Shown: piece by piece, positions 8,171 to 15,605 of the stretch
Numbering within the stretch: position 1 is the stretch's first letter
How the letters are laid out: each line of letters opens with the position of its first letter
Source: CAYHSW01 sp964431075
GTDB taxonomy: Bacteria; Patescibacteriota; Microgenomatia; JAMCZE01
Direction: 5' to 3'
NCBI GenBank assembly: GCA_964431075.1
Contig: CAYSID010000004.1
Coordinates: 1 to 50,822 of the forward strand
DNA: 50,822 nucleotides
The notes under the pieces: model-generated
Database searches by the model: none
What the model was told of the DNA's origin: nothing
What the model saw: the letters and a program-made list of their open reading frames with translations, nothing else
Translations under genes and position numbers: made by a program

Positions 8171-8314
8171 ACTTATTCACCCCTAAAAATAAAAAATCCC
8201 GACGTTGCGTCGAGATGACAATCAAAACACCACAACCACTAAAAAAATTCTCTTAAAAAAGTTCATATATTTGACCCCGTAAGAGCGGGGGCTATTACAC
8301 TGTAAATTTATTAT

Positions 8315-8440
8315 TTAAGATCCGCCTTTAGATCTCTTGGGAACATTTTTGTAAAAGGCAATGTAAAACAACAGGATGACGATCAACATTACCCCGTAAG
8401 AAATCGATAACTTAACATTAAAATCAGCGAAATCAATCAT
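8315..8440 (-). CDS. 41-aa single-pass membrane microprotein
   Basis: The ORF encodes 41 residues: an acidic/polar start (MIDFADFNVKL), one hydrophobic helix (YGVMLIVILLFYIAFY) and a basic tail (KNVPKRSKGGS). Its ATG overlaps the end of the upstream membrane protein gene by 8 nt (ATGATTGA), which points to translational coupling. The 40-aa ORF at 32768-32890 has the same plan and also follows a two-helix protein. Function is unknown. The hairpin CCCCG/CGGGG around 8275-8291 may end the transcript. Confidence 0.5.
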   Translation of the reverse strand: MIDFADFNVKLSISYGVMLIVILLFYIAFYKNVPKRSKGGS

Positions 8441-8639
8441 ATATTGCCTCGTCCAGCCGGACGGCCAGTAATAAAGATACTGTAGCAAGAATTAAGTTTA
8501 CTGTCAATAACGCAGAACTACGAAAAATCTCCACTCCGGCAAAATTTGAAATAACAACAATCGTGGCAACCCAAGCAGCGGACATATCAGTTAAAAAACC
8601 GGAAAAAATTCGAAGCCATGATTTAGACAGCTGTCTCAT
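8433..8639 (-). CDS. Two-helix membrane protein
   Basis: From the ATG at 8639 the protein has 68 residues: a basic N-terminus (MRQLSKSWLRIFS), a first hydrophobic stretch (AAWVATIVVISNFAGVEIF) and a second (LLTVNLILATVSLLLAV) ending in RLDEAIYD. A TTG at 8684 would add 15 residues but overlap the phosphoribosyltransferase gene by 32 nt, so I prefer the ATG, 13 nt after that gene's stop. It is coupled to the 41-aa microprotein downstream. It resembles the pair at 32569-32890. Function is unknown. Confidence 0.55.
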   Translation of the reverse strand: MRQLSKSWLRIFSGFLTDMSAAWVATIVVISNFAGVEIFRSSALLTVNLILATVSLLLAVRLDEAIYD

Positions 8640-8652
8640 TAATTTAATGAAA

Positions 8653-9204
8653 TCACATTGTTTTAAAGACGGGTAATTCGCCAATAGTCAATAAATTGTC
8701 AAACTTATCAAACTGTTTGCCTTGTTTTAAAACGGCGGCCATAAGAACAACCTCGGCTCCCACTTTGGTCATCAGGTGGGTCATCATCCGCATCGTTACC
8801 CCGGTCGAAATAACATCGTCAATAATTATTACTTTTTTGCCTTTCAGAAAGGTCGCATCCCGGCCGTCCAAAACCAGTTGTTTGACGTGTTTTGGAAAAT
8901 GAGGCAAGGGTTTTAAAATAATGGGGGCCAGCATTCCGGGTTTAATTGATTTGCGGCAAACGACATATTTTTTATAGTCTAATTGCCCGGCCAATTCTTG
9001 CAACAAAGGAACCACTTTTACTTCCGGCCCAACAAAACAATCAAAAGTTAAACTTTTAAACTTTAAACTTAGTTCTTTAGCAATTAAACGAGTTAATTCC
9101 ACATCTCCCAACAGCGAAAAATTGGCAAGTTGGGTTGTCCTGCCGACCGCCGTCAGCGGCAACTCTCGTTTCACCCCACAAAGTTCCAGGGTATAAGTTT
9201 TCAT
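8653..9204 (-). CDS. Type I phosphoribosyltransferase (adenine/xanthine PRT-like)
   Basis: A 183-residue PRTase-fold protein. The PRPP-binding signature VIIIDDVISTGVTM (two acidic residues followed by a small-residue loop) is intact, preceded by a YVVCRKS strand and a G-P-E-x-K segment (FVGPEVKVV) typical of adenine phosphoribosyltransferases. It would make a nucleotide from a free purine base and PRPP, fitting purine salvage next to the guaB-like gene. I chose the ATG at 9204 (MKTYTLELCGVKREL) rather than 9228, since a TATTAT -10 lies 7 nt before it and the region upstream belongs to the divergent gene. Confidence 0.8.
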   Translation of the reverse strand: MKTYTLELCGVKRELPLTAVGRTTQLANFSLLGDVELTRLIAKELSLKFKSLTFDCFVGPEVKVVPLLQELAGQLDYKKYVVCRKSIKPGMLAPIILKPLPHFPKHVKQLVLDGRDATFLKGKKVIIIDDVISTGVTMRMMTHLMTKVGAEVVLMAAVLKQGKQFDKFDNLLTIGELPVFKTM

Positions 9205-9222
9205 TTGTAATATAATACCACC
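9205..9222. promoter_or_regulatory. Compact divergent promoter, both genes apparently leaderless
   Basis: Only 18 bases separate the two divergent ATGs (9204 minus, 9223 plus). On the plus strand TATAAT at 9211-9216 stands 6 nt before the ATG. On the minus strand TATTAT overlaps it and stands 7 nt before the other ATG, with TTGACG upstream. The two -10 elements overlap, so the promoters should compete, and both transcripts should start at or next to the start codon. Confidence 0.65.
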
Positions 9223-9588
9223 ATGCAAAATGTTACCGTCAATAAAACAGAACCGCTTCCAGATAAATATGCTATTATGTTTGCTCCAGAAATTGTGACC
9301 TTAATTCTTGCGGGTAAAAAAGTTAAGACTTACCGCTTTGGGAAAAAATATGATTATTTACAAATTGGCGACATTGTAAAAATCCAAAACAGCACAACCA
9401 AAAAAATTGTGTGTCAAGCCAAAATAACCAACAGGGGAGAAATTTTATTTAAGGATATCCCGGTTGATAAAAATTTTACAGACAAGGAAAATCAACGAGC
9501 AAATTATTCGAGTTGGTATGCTTTTCTTGGCCGTCCCATCGCCGATTCCGATCTGTTTTTAATTATTGAATTTGAATTAATAAGGTGA
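9223..9588 (+). CDS. ASCH-domain protein
   Basis: A 121-residue protein. From about residue 19 it matches the ASCH fold: FAPEIVTLILAGKKVKTYR (the G-K-K-x-x-T-x-R pattern that lines the nucleic-acid groove), then QIGDIVKIQ and strands ending in LFLIIEFEL. ASCH domains are small PUA-like modules that bind RNA or act as coactivators or hydrolases; the substrate is unknown here. The start at 9223 is supported by TATAAT exactly 6 nt upstream. It is followed after 9 nt by a small membrane protein gene. Confidence 0.75.
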   Translation: MQNVTVNKTEPLPDKYAIMFAPEIVTLILAGKKVKTYRFGKKYDYLQIGDIVKIQNSTTKKIVCQAKITNRGEILFKDIPVDKNFTDKENQRANYSSWYAFLGRPIADSDLFLIIEFELIR

Positions 9589-9597
9589 AATAGACAT

Positions 9598-9840
9598 TTG
9601 GCCAGATTTTTAACACGCCGGAGAGTGGTTGGGTTATTACCTGTGGATAATCATCTCCATAAAGCTTTTTGGAGTGTAATTTTATTAATTTTTTCTTTGT
9701 TAATTTATATTTTTGGCCGGGAAATTTTTGTGGCATTTGCTCTTGCCGGCATAATTTTAATTTTAATTTCTGTTATTGGCCACATTTACACCAACAACCG
9801 CCCGTATTTTAAATTGTGGGATAAATATAAGAAAAATTGA
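9598..9840 (+). CDS. Small two-helix membrane protein
   Basis: An 80-residue protein starting at TTG (9598), with AAGGTG about 9 nt upstream overlapping the stop of the ASCH gene. It has a basic N-terminus (RFLTRRRVV), two adjacent hydrophobic helices (WSVILLIFSLLIYIFG and IFVAFALAGIILILISVIG) and a polar tail (NNRPYFKLWDKYKKN). It is probably co-transcribed with the ASCH gene. No family recognised. Confidence 0.5.
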   Translation: MARFLTRRRVVGLLPVDNHLHKAFWSVILLIFSLLIYIFGREIFVAFALAGIILILISVIGHIYTNNRPYFKLWDKYKKN

Positions 9841-9870
9841 CGAAGACTAGTCTTTGCTTCGATATTTTTT
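9841..9870 (+). terminator. Likely intrinsic terminator
   Basis: CGAAG (9841-9845) pairs with CTTCG (9857-9861) and is followed by a T-rich run. Inside it lies the 12-bp palindrome AAGACTAGTCTT (9843-9854). It sits right after the stop of the small membrane protein gene and before a convergent gene. Confidence 0.5.
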
Positions 9871-9876
9871 CTTTTG

Positions 9877-10204
9877 TCAATAATAAAACTCGTCGCCGTG
9901 TTGGAGAATTTTTTCGGCGCGATATTTTTTGTCAATCTTTTTTAATTTTTTATCAAGTGCCAAGCTTAGATCGATATCCATGCAATTGGCAAAATCACAA
10001 AGATAAACCAAAACGTCGGCGATTTCCATTTTTATCTCCTCTTTATTTAGTTTCCGGTCATCCCACCGGAAATGTTCCAACAACTCCGCCGCTTCGAGAC
10101 AGATAGAAATGGCGTAACTTCTCGGTTCCGGCTTCCACCCCCCGCACCTCCCGCATCTTTTTTATCTTTCCCTTAATATCTTTTAACGTCGTTTTGCTGT
10201 CCAT
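9877..10204 (-). pseudogene. MazG-like nucleotide pyrophosphohydrolase, frameshifted
   Basis: From the ATG at 10204 the frame reads MDSKTTLKDIKGKIKKMREV, then hits a G6 run (C6 at 10138-10143 on the plus strand) and leaves frame. Skipping one base gives RGWKPEPRSYAISICLEAAE and continues through LLEHFRW, EEIKMEIADVLVYL and DLSLALDKKLKKIDKKY to the stop at 9877, about 108 residues. The E-x-x-E (EAAELLEHF) and E-x-x-D (EIADV) motifs are those of MazG-like/dCTPase all-alpha NTP pyrophosphohydrolases, which clean up non-canonical nucleotides. The gene is complete apart from this one base, so it may be a sequencing error rather than a dead gene. Confidence 0.7.
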
Positions 10205-10237
10205 AATGTTTTCGATTGTATCAATAACCTTCAAAAA

Positions 10238-10474
10238 TTATTGATCCAATTTGTTTCCTTTCTCCCGGCTTAACATCTTTTTTTCTCTTATCCCGTTACC
10301 TTTGAAATCATCTCCTTCACCACCAATTTCTCCTCCACTCCAATGATAATTCACTATCGCCCCATTACCAAGTCTTGCCTCAACAGTATAATCTTCAAAT
10401 TCATATGGTTTCGGTCACCACCAATCAGGAACGTCGGGAAGTTTTTTTATTAATTCGAAAATTAACTTGACCAT
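10238..10474 (-). pseudogene. Small hypothetical ORF interrupted by one in-frame TGA
   Basis: From the ATG at 10474 the frame is open to TAA at 10238 (78 codons) except for one TGA at 10415-10417. Before it the protein reads KLIFELIKKLPDVPDWW; after it PKPYEFEDYTVEARLGNG and INYHW-like Gly-rich sequence follow without a frame change. TGG (Trp) would be a natural residue at the interruption. It lies between a small hypothetical gene and the MazG-like gene on the same strand. I do not recognise the family. Confidence 0.4.
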
Positions 10475-10624
10475 GATCCAAACTTATTGGTTCCCCCTCA
10501 ATAAAATATCTAACGCCCGTATCGCATCATTACCAGACACGCCGGTCTATCATCTTTTTTCGTCCCACAAAACAATATTAAGGAAGTATTTGTTTCCCTT
10601 TTTTGATATTGAGTTTAAATTAAT

Positions 10625-10843
10625 TTAACCACCCTCTTTTGAATACCGATTAAATTCGTCGACAACATTTCCATCAACTATGATTTGACCATCGCAAAAA
10701 GTGCCAGTGTTGTTAAAAACTAGGTTTCTAACGAAATCAGTTGCCCCACTACGACCCCCTTCACCATTATAATCAACAACTCTCTCGTGGATTAATTTTC
10801 CATCGATTGGGTTGCATCGCCCCCAGCGAATTTGAATTCTCAC
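10625..10843 (-). CDS. Small hypothetical protein
   Basis: A 72-residue soluble protein beginning MRIQIRWGRCNPIDGKLIHE, with DFVRNLVFNNTGTFCDGQII near the middle. There is no signal peptide or membrane segment. It may form a transcription unit with the two broken small genes downstream, which suggests an accessory island under decay between 9.8 and 10.9 kb. The stretch 10475-10624 between this gene and the next ORF holds only short open fragments that I cannot assign. Confidence 0.4.
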   Translation of the reverse strand: MRIQIRWGRCNPIDGKLIHERVVDYNGEGGRSGATDFVRNLVFNNTGTFCDGQIIVDGNVVDEFNRYSKEGG

Positions 10844-10912
10844 AATTAAACTTTAACACCATAACAACATATTGATAGTACGGCATATGGATAGAGAAAC
10901 AGAATTGCAACC

Positions 10913-10969
10913 TTGATTTTTAGATCAAAAAGTACTAAATATTAGTTTTAGATATCAACATCTTGATAT
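10913..10969 (+). promoter_or_regulatory. nrdR promoter with two inverted repeats
   Basis: TTGATT (10913-10918) and TAAATA (10936-10941) are spaced by 17 nt. The -10 lies within ACTAA-ATA-TTAGT (10934-10946), a perfect 5-bp inverted repeat of about the size and AT-rich core of an NrdR box, so autoregulation is possible. A second repeat, ATATCAA-CATC-TTGATAT (10952-10969), runs into the ATG and could hide it in a hairpin. No Shine-Dalgarno is visible. Confidence 0.45.
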
Positions 10970-11420
10970 GGAATGTCCGTATTGCCATCGGCCCGTAACA
11001 ATTGTCACTAATTCCCGACCGACACGGGATAATTCTCAAATTTGGCGACGGCGGCGTTGTTGGCACTGTAAAGCTCTTTTTACCACCCACGAAATTATTG
11101 ATCTTTCCCATTTAGTGGTTATTAAAAAATCCGGCCAGCCGGAGATGTACAACCGCATGAAATTGTATACTGGGCTTTACCGAGCGACGGTTTCCAAAAC
11201 AGCAAATCGCGCCAAAAAAGTTGACCGGGTCACCCTCGAAGTTGAGCGAGAAATATTATTTTTAAAACAAAAACGGATTAAATCGGAAATAATTGGCGAT
11301 ACTGTTTTAAATAAACTTAAAAAGGTCGACACCGGAATGTTTTTACGCTTCCTCGCCTACTTTAAAGACATAACAAGCGAGCATGAAATGAAAAAAGAGT
11401 TGGAAAAATATTTAGACTAA
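10968..11420 (+). CDS. nrdR: Ribonucleotide reductase repressor NrdR
   Basis: A 150-residue protein with the NrdR layout: a zinc ribbon (CPYC...CWHC, residues 3-35, with the SRPTRDN motif and an RRRR stretch), then an ATP-cone domain (VVIKKSGQPEMYNRMKL onward). NrdR senses ATP/dATP and represses ribonucleotide reductase genes. It is convergent with the class II reductase gene and overlaps its end by 4 nt, which supports the functional link. The ATP-cone is intact to the usual end. Confidence 0.93.
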   Translation: MECPYCHRPVTIVTNSRPTRDNSQIWRRRRCWHCKALFTTHEIIDLSHLVVIKKSGQPEMYNRMKLYTGLYRATVSKTANRAKKVDRVTLEVEREILFLKQKRIKSEIIGDTVLNKLKKVDTGMFLRFLAYFKDITSEHEMKKELEKYLD

Positions 11421-13825
11421 CATTTTGAAAATCCACACGCGTAGCATTTGGAGCAACCTTCTTCAAGAACCAAAGCCGCGGCGCCGCAGGACGGGCAAAG
11501 ATCCCGCTTTACCTCATTGAATTTTGAATCTAGAATTTGGAATTTAGAATTAAAAACTTCTTGGGTTTTTTTCTCGGATTCCATATTCAAAATTCCAGAT
11601 TCCATATTTTTGTTTCCCACTCCAAAATGCATCGCGATGGCCTTGGCAACCGCGTCGGGGAGACTTTTAACCTTATTAGCTCCAAAACCAACAACGCCGG
11701 CTCCGCCGATGCCGGAGAGTTGATCAACAATTTCCAAAGCCCGTTCTTTGGCTGGCCGGTGATTGCCAAACCGCAAAGTAGTAGAAATAAGCCGGCCCAA
11801 AGCCTCGGCCATGGCCGCCACTTCCGACCCGGCCTTACCAATATTGATAAAAACTTCGAAAGGATTATTTTCTTCATCGTGATTAACGGTAATAAAGGCC
11901 GTTCCCAGTGGGGTTTCAATCCGATACGTCGCCCCTTCAACCTTCACCGGTCTTTTTGGTAGCTCTTTTTTAATAATTGATTGTTTCCCGTTCACTACTC
12001 CCTGCCCCTTAGTTCCTATATTTAACACCTGTACCTCCTTACACCCGTCCCGATAGACGGTAATTCCCTTACACCCAGTCTGATAAGCCGAAACATAGGC
12101 ATTCTTAATGTCTTCAACCGTTGCTGAATTTGGTAGATTTATAGTTTTCGAAACGGCGTTATCCGTGTATTTTTGAAACGCCGCCTGCATTTTAATATGC
12201 CAATCAGGACTGATATCATGCGCGGTCACAAAAACCCGTCTCAATTCTTCAGGGACTTCCTCGATATGGGCAATTGTCCCTTCATTGGCAATTTTTTCTT
12301 TTATTTCTTCACGGTACCAAGGTTGTCCTGTGGCCATTTTTTCAAAAATCGGACTGGTGAAAAACATCACTCTGCCTCGGGCGTTGTCATGCTTGTAAGA
12401 AATCGCGAAAAATGGTTCGACCCCGGTTGAAGCGTTGGCAATAATTCCAATCGTCCCGGTTGGAGCAATGGTTGTCACGGTGGAATTTCTTATTGGCTTA
12501 TCATCTTTAAAAATACTTTCAGAAAATAACGGAAACGCCCCCCGCTCCGCCGCCAATTCCTGCGAAGTCTCATGACCTTTGTCATTAATAAATTTCATAA
12601 TTTTTTCTGCCAGATCGATGGCTTCTTCGCTGTTATAAGGGATTCCCAGTTGCGCCAGCATATCCGCCCACCCCCCAACCCCGAGCCCTATTCTTCTAAT
12701 TTTTCCAACTGTTTCTTTAATCTGCGGCAAAGGGAAGGGGTTTCTTTCAATAACCGAATCCAAAAACCTAACGGCGGTCTTAGTTATTTTTTCTAATTTT
12801 TGCCAATCAATTTCTCCATTGGATACGAAGTAAGTTAGAAAGATACTACCAAGATTGCAGGCATCAAATGGGTATAATGGTTGTTCACCACAGGGGTTAG
12901 TTGCCTCGACGGGACCAAGCGACGGTACAGGATTGCTTGTGCCTTCGTTTAGTTTGTCAATAAAAATCATCCCCGGATCGCCGGTTTTCCAGGCACCGTT
13001 AGCGATTTCTTCCATCACAAATCGAGCCTTAAGTTTTTTGACCGGCTGTTTGGTTTTAGGATCAAATAAATCATACTCTTCATCATTAAAATAAGCCTGC
13101 ATAAATTCATCCGTGACCGCCACAGAAATATTAAAATTAGTTATCCCCCCGGTTTCTTTGCAATGAATAAAATCTAAAATATCCGGATGGTCAACGCGCA
13201 AAATGCCCATGTTCGCTCCCCGGCGCATTCCCCCTTGTTTGACTTGTTCAGTGGCGGCATCGTAAACTTTCATAAATGAAACCGGCCCGGAAGCCACCCC
13301 TTTAGTTGAGCCAACAATCGCTCCGGATTGGCGGAGTCTGGAAAAGGAAAATCCCGTTCCTCCGCCGGACTTATGAATCAGTGCCTGCCATTTAATACCG
13401 TCAAAAATTCCCTCAATAGAATCTTCAACCGGCAGCACAAAACAAGCGCTGTACTGCAAATTGTTGCCTTTACCGGCATTGGCCAGCGTTGGGGAATTGG
13501 GCAAAAATTCATGCGTGGCCATTAGAGAGTAATATTCCCGGGCTTGTGTCATTATGTCTTCAAATCCTTTGCCAAAATTAGCTTCGGCGGAGGCGATGTC
13601 CCAGGCGACCCGCCAACACATTTGATCGGGAGTTTCGATTGTTTCCCCGTTTTGATCTTTTAACAAATATCTTTCTTTTAAGACCTTAACCGCCTGTTCG
13701 CTCCACTCACCATTTATCAGATCCCCGGGCATGGGAGGAATAATAGAATTTGTTTTTGCCGGCCGGCCAGGTTTGACTATTTTTGGGATCGGTTCATTTA
13801 ATTTATCCGGAACAATTTGGGACAT
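11417..13825 (-). CDS. nrdJ: Adenosylcobalamin-dependent (class II) ribonucleoside-diphosphate reductase
   Basis: An 802-residue class II reductase. Visible motifs include HEFLPNSPTLANAGK, the first redox cysteine in LQYSACFVLP, KSGGGTGFSFSRLR, the active-site cysteine loop NPCGEQPLYPFDACNLGS and ATIAPTGTIGIIANASTG. A TSCPD-like region and a zinc-ribbon C-terminus (CPSCG...CYACG) follow. It makes deoxyribonucleotides using coenzyme B12, consistent with the adenosyltransferase at 5.8-6.3 kb. I place the start at 13825: TTGACC and TATAGT with 17-nt spacing lie just upstream, and the -10 ends 7 nt before this ATG, so the 12 codons further up are promoter. DNA 11515-11610 is a word-like micro-repeat insertion between the TSCPD region and the zinc ribbon. 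Confidence 0.95.
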   Translation of the reverse strand: MSQIVPDKLNEPIPKIVKPGRPAKTNSIIPPMPGDLINGEWSEQAVKVLKERYLLKDQNGETIETPDQMCWRVAWDIASAEANFGKGFEDIMTQAREYYSLMATHEFLPNSPTLANAGKGNNLQYSACFVLPVEDSIEGIFDGIKWQALIHKSGGGTGFSFSRLRQSGAIVGSTKGVASGPVSFMKVYDAATEQVKQGGMRRGANMGILRVDHPDILDFIHCKETGGITNFNISVAVTDEFMQAYFNDEEYDLFDPKTKQPVKKLKARFVMEEIANGAWKTGDPGMIFIDKLNEGTSNPVPSLGPVEATNPCGEQPLYPFDACNLGSIFLTYFVSNGEIDWQKLEKITKTAVRFLDSVIERNPFPLPQIKETVGKIRRIGLGVGGWADMLAQLGIPYNSEEAIDLAEKIMKFINDKGHETSQELAAERGAFPLFSESIFKDDKPIRNSTVTTIAPTGTIGIIANASTGVEPFFAISYKHDNARGRVMFFTSPIFEKMATGQPWYREEIKEKIANEGTIAHIEEVPEELRRVFVTAHDISPDWHIKMQAAFQKYTDNAVSKTINLPNSATVEDIKNAYVSAYQTGCKGITVYRDGCKEVQVLNIGTKGQGVVNGKQSIIKKELPKRPVKVEGATYRIETPLGTAFITVNHDEENNPFEVFINIGKAGSEVAAMAEALGRLISTTLRFGNHRPAKERALEIVDQLSGIGGAGVVGFGANKVKSLPDAVAKAIAMHFGVGNKNMESGILNMESEKKTQEVFNSKFQILDSKFNEVKRDLCPSCGAAALVLEEGCSKCYACGFSKC

Positions 13826-13832
13826 GTCACCA

Positions 13833-13861
13833 ACTATAAAAGCCGAATCACGCCGGGTCAA
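13833..13861 (-). promoter_or_regulatory. nrdJ promoter (leaderless)
   Basis: On the minus strand TTGACC (13861-13856), 17-nt spacer, TATAGT (13838-13833), then 7 nt to the ATG. The transcript should begin at or next to the start codon. Confidence 0.7.
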
Positions 13862-13903
13862 CTGCCAATTAAAGGGACAAACTACATCATGGGCATAGAG
13901 GGA

Positions 13904-14338
13904 CTAGGGGTTAGGGGTTAGTCTCTCGAAAAATAAAATATTTATTCGTTCTTTAAGTTTTATAAAGTCTGGGTCGGTTTTGTTGGCTCCCAATTCTTCT
14001 TCATACTTTAACAGGGCGAGGGAAACCTGAGGGAAAATCTCTTTATTTTTAGCAGCTTCTCCCAGATATTCGTACGCCCACCGTAAGACCTCTTTGTCGT
14101 TCAAAGCTAACCCGGCGGCGAATCGTTTGTCCGCCTGACGCAAATAATATTGCGCTTTAGTGACTGAATCAAAAATGAACAAACTGATTGCCTTGTCCCG
14201 CAGGTCTTTAACAGGCCACAAAGGATTATTGGGCAAAATCCCCGGATACGGCAATTTATAATCCACTCCCGCAAAAGTTTTTGCGGGGCATGATAATAAA
14301 ATAAAGAATGAAAAAATTAAAACTAAAATTTTCTTCAT
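13904..14338 (-). CDS. Secreted DUF5667-like protein
   Basis: A 144-residue protein with a clear signal peptide (MKKILVLIFSFFILLSCPA, cleavage near AKTFA-G). The mature part starts VDYKLPYPGILPNNPLWPVK and continues LRDKAISLFIFD and KAQYYLRQADKR, the DUF5667 pattern of an extracytoplasmic helical domain common in CPR and Gram-positive bacteria. The function is not known. The start is supported by TACAAT exactly 6 nt upstream. The C-terminus ERLTPNP is encoded by a GGGGTTA-type micro-repeat, so the last few residues may be recently acquired. Confidence 0.7.
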   Translation of the reverse strand: MKKILVLIFSFFILLSCPAKTFAGVDYKLPYPGILPNNPLWPVKDLRDKAISLFIFDSVTKAQYYLRQADKRFAAGLALNDKEVLRWAYEYLGEAAKNKEIFPQVSLALLKYEEELGANKTDPDFIKLKERINILFFERLTPNP

Positions 14339-14364
14339 GGTATGATTGTAACACTTAAAATCAA

Positions 14365-15195
14365 TTAGTACTTTTGTGTAATAACTTCTGCCAGTTTCTT
14401 AGGATCTTCCACAATCGCGGAGTGGGTTAGACCGGACAACTCAACGTATCTAGCTTTCGGGCCAATAATCTCCTGCAGCCGTCTAACTTCGGCCGGACAA
14501 ATGACATCATCCAAATCGCACCCTATTAGCACCACCGGGCAGTTAATGGTTTTGAGTTTCTCGCCTAAATTGGTGTTTTTAAATGAATTAAAAATCTCTA
14601 TATTCCCCCGAATATCAATCCGCAACAACAAATTTACTATTCTTTTTCTCCAGTGAACCATAATTCTTTCCAAACTGTCTCTCCTGTCTTTTGGACACAT
14701 TATCTCAATGGCATACAACAATATTTTAATAAATACCTTAGACCGGATTTTTTCGATAAACTTTGGCGAAAGAGTTACCAGTTTTCTTTCAAAATTTTCT
14801 ACGAAGTGATGGCCAAGGCCCTCAAATCGCCACCAAGGGCTGTCAACGACAACTCTTTTCACTTTAACTCTCCCCCTAAGTGCGAGTGACAGCGCTAGCA
14901 TGCCCCCAAGCGAAACACCAAAAACGGTAGGGTTTTTTACGTTTAATTTTTCTAAAAATGTTTCCAGGCCTTCTGTTATTTCCCGATACCCGTTAATGGG
15001 TAACGATTTTGTGTAGCCAAACCCAGGTAAAAATGGAATTATAACCGCGTATTTCTTTTCAAGATATCGACCCATTGGAACAAGAAAATAGGCGCTGGAC
15101 GTAAATCCATGCACCAAAACAATCGGCGCGCCTCTGCCAAATCGTAAATATTCCCATTTATGGCCATTAATTAAAATATGTTGGCGTTTAATCAT
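14365..15195 (-). CDS. Alpha/beta-hydrolase fold protein
   Basis: A 276-residue hydrolase: oxyanion strand IVLVHGFTSSAYF, PGFGYTKS, nucleophile elbow GVSLGG (Ser near residue 95), acid in IGCDLDDVICP and the catalytic His in SGLTHSAIVED. The order Ser-Asp-His is intact, so it should be active as an esterase, lipase or related hydrolase; the substrate is unknown. The ATG overlaps the EamA gene stop by 4 nt, so it is the last gene of the gap-containing operon. Confidence 0.88.
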   Translation of the reverse strand: MIKRQHILINGHKWEYLRFGRGAPIVLVHGFTSSAYFLVPMGRYLEKKYAVIIPFLPGFGYTKSLPINGYREITEGLETFLEKLNVKNPTVFGVSLGGMLALSLALRGRVKVKRVVVDSPWWRFEGLGHHFVENFERKLVTLSPKFIEKIRSKVFIKILLYAIEIMCPKDRRDSLERIMVHWRKRIVNLLLRIDIRGNIEIFNSFKNTNLGEKLKTINCPVVLIGCDLDDVICPAEVRRLQEIIGPKARYVELSGLTHSAIVEDPKKLAEVITQKY

Positions 15196-15605
15196 CTTGT
15201 AATCAAAAACGCCCCGGCACCAATTAAAATGGCCCCCAATAATTTTAGCCAGGTAAATTTTTCCCCAAGGAATAATATTGCCAGAACAACAACGAAAACT
15301 ATGGATGTTCGGTCAATAGCCGCAACTTTGGTGGCATCACCCATTTTTAAGGCCGCAAAATAAAAAATCCAGGACGCGGCCCCGGCCAGACCGGATAAAA
15401 TAATCCAAACCCAATCATTGGCCGCTAATTTGGAAAGGCCAGAGAATTTCCCCGTTCCCACTGCCAACCCGAAGACAGCAACCGCCATAATTACCGCCCG
15501 CAACGCGGTGGCCATGGTTGCGTCAATATTTTTTAGGCCAACTTTGCCAAAAATGGCCACTAATGCAGCGGAGACAGAGGATAAAATTGCTAAGATTGCC
15601 CACAT
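15192..15605 (-). CDS. EamA/DMT-superfamily transporter, single-repeat size
   Basis: A 137-residue protein with about five hydrophobic helices and the EamA pattern (WAILAILSSVSAALVAIFGK at the N-terminus, ALKMGDATKVAAIDRTSIV, and ILFLGEKFTWLKLLGAILIG at the end). Full-length EamA transporters have two such repeats, so this half-size form probably dimerises, like small multidrug/metabolite exporters. I chose the ATG at 15605, which lies in the last 16 nt of the gap gene; translation should be coupled. The upstream extension lies inside gap and is not needed. Confidence 0.8.
   Translation of the reverse strand: MWAILAILSSVSAALVAIFGKVGLKNIDATMATALRAVIMAVAVFGLAVGTGKFSGLSKLAANDWVWIILSGLAGAASWIFYFAALKMGDATKVAAIDRTSIVFVVVLAILFLGEKFTWLKLLGAILIGAGAFLITR

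Noticed and set aside
2417..8305. Shared 12-mer ATTACACTGTAA at 2417-2428 and 8294-8305
   Set aside because: Near-palindromic and possibly a regulator site, but two copies in unrelated places are not enough to call an operator.
9837..10106. 89-codon plus-strand ORF
   Set aside because: It is antisense to the MazG-like gene, whose motifs are clear once the one-base frameshift is allowed.
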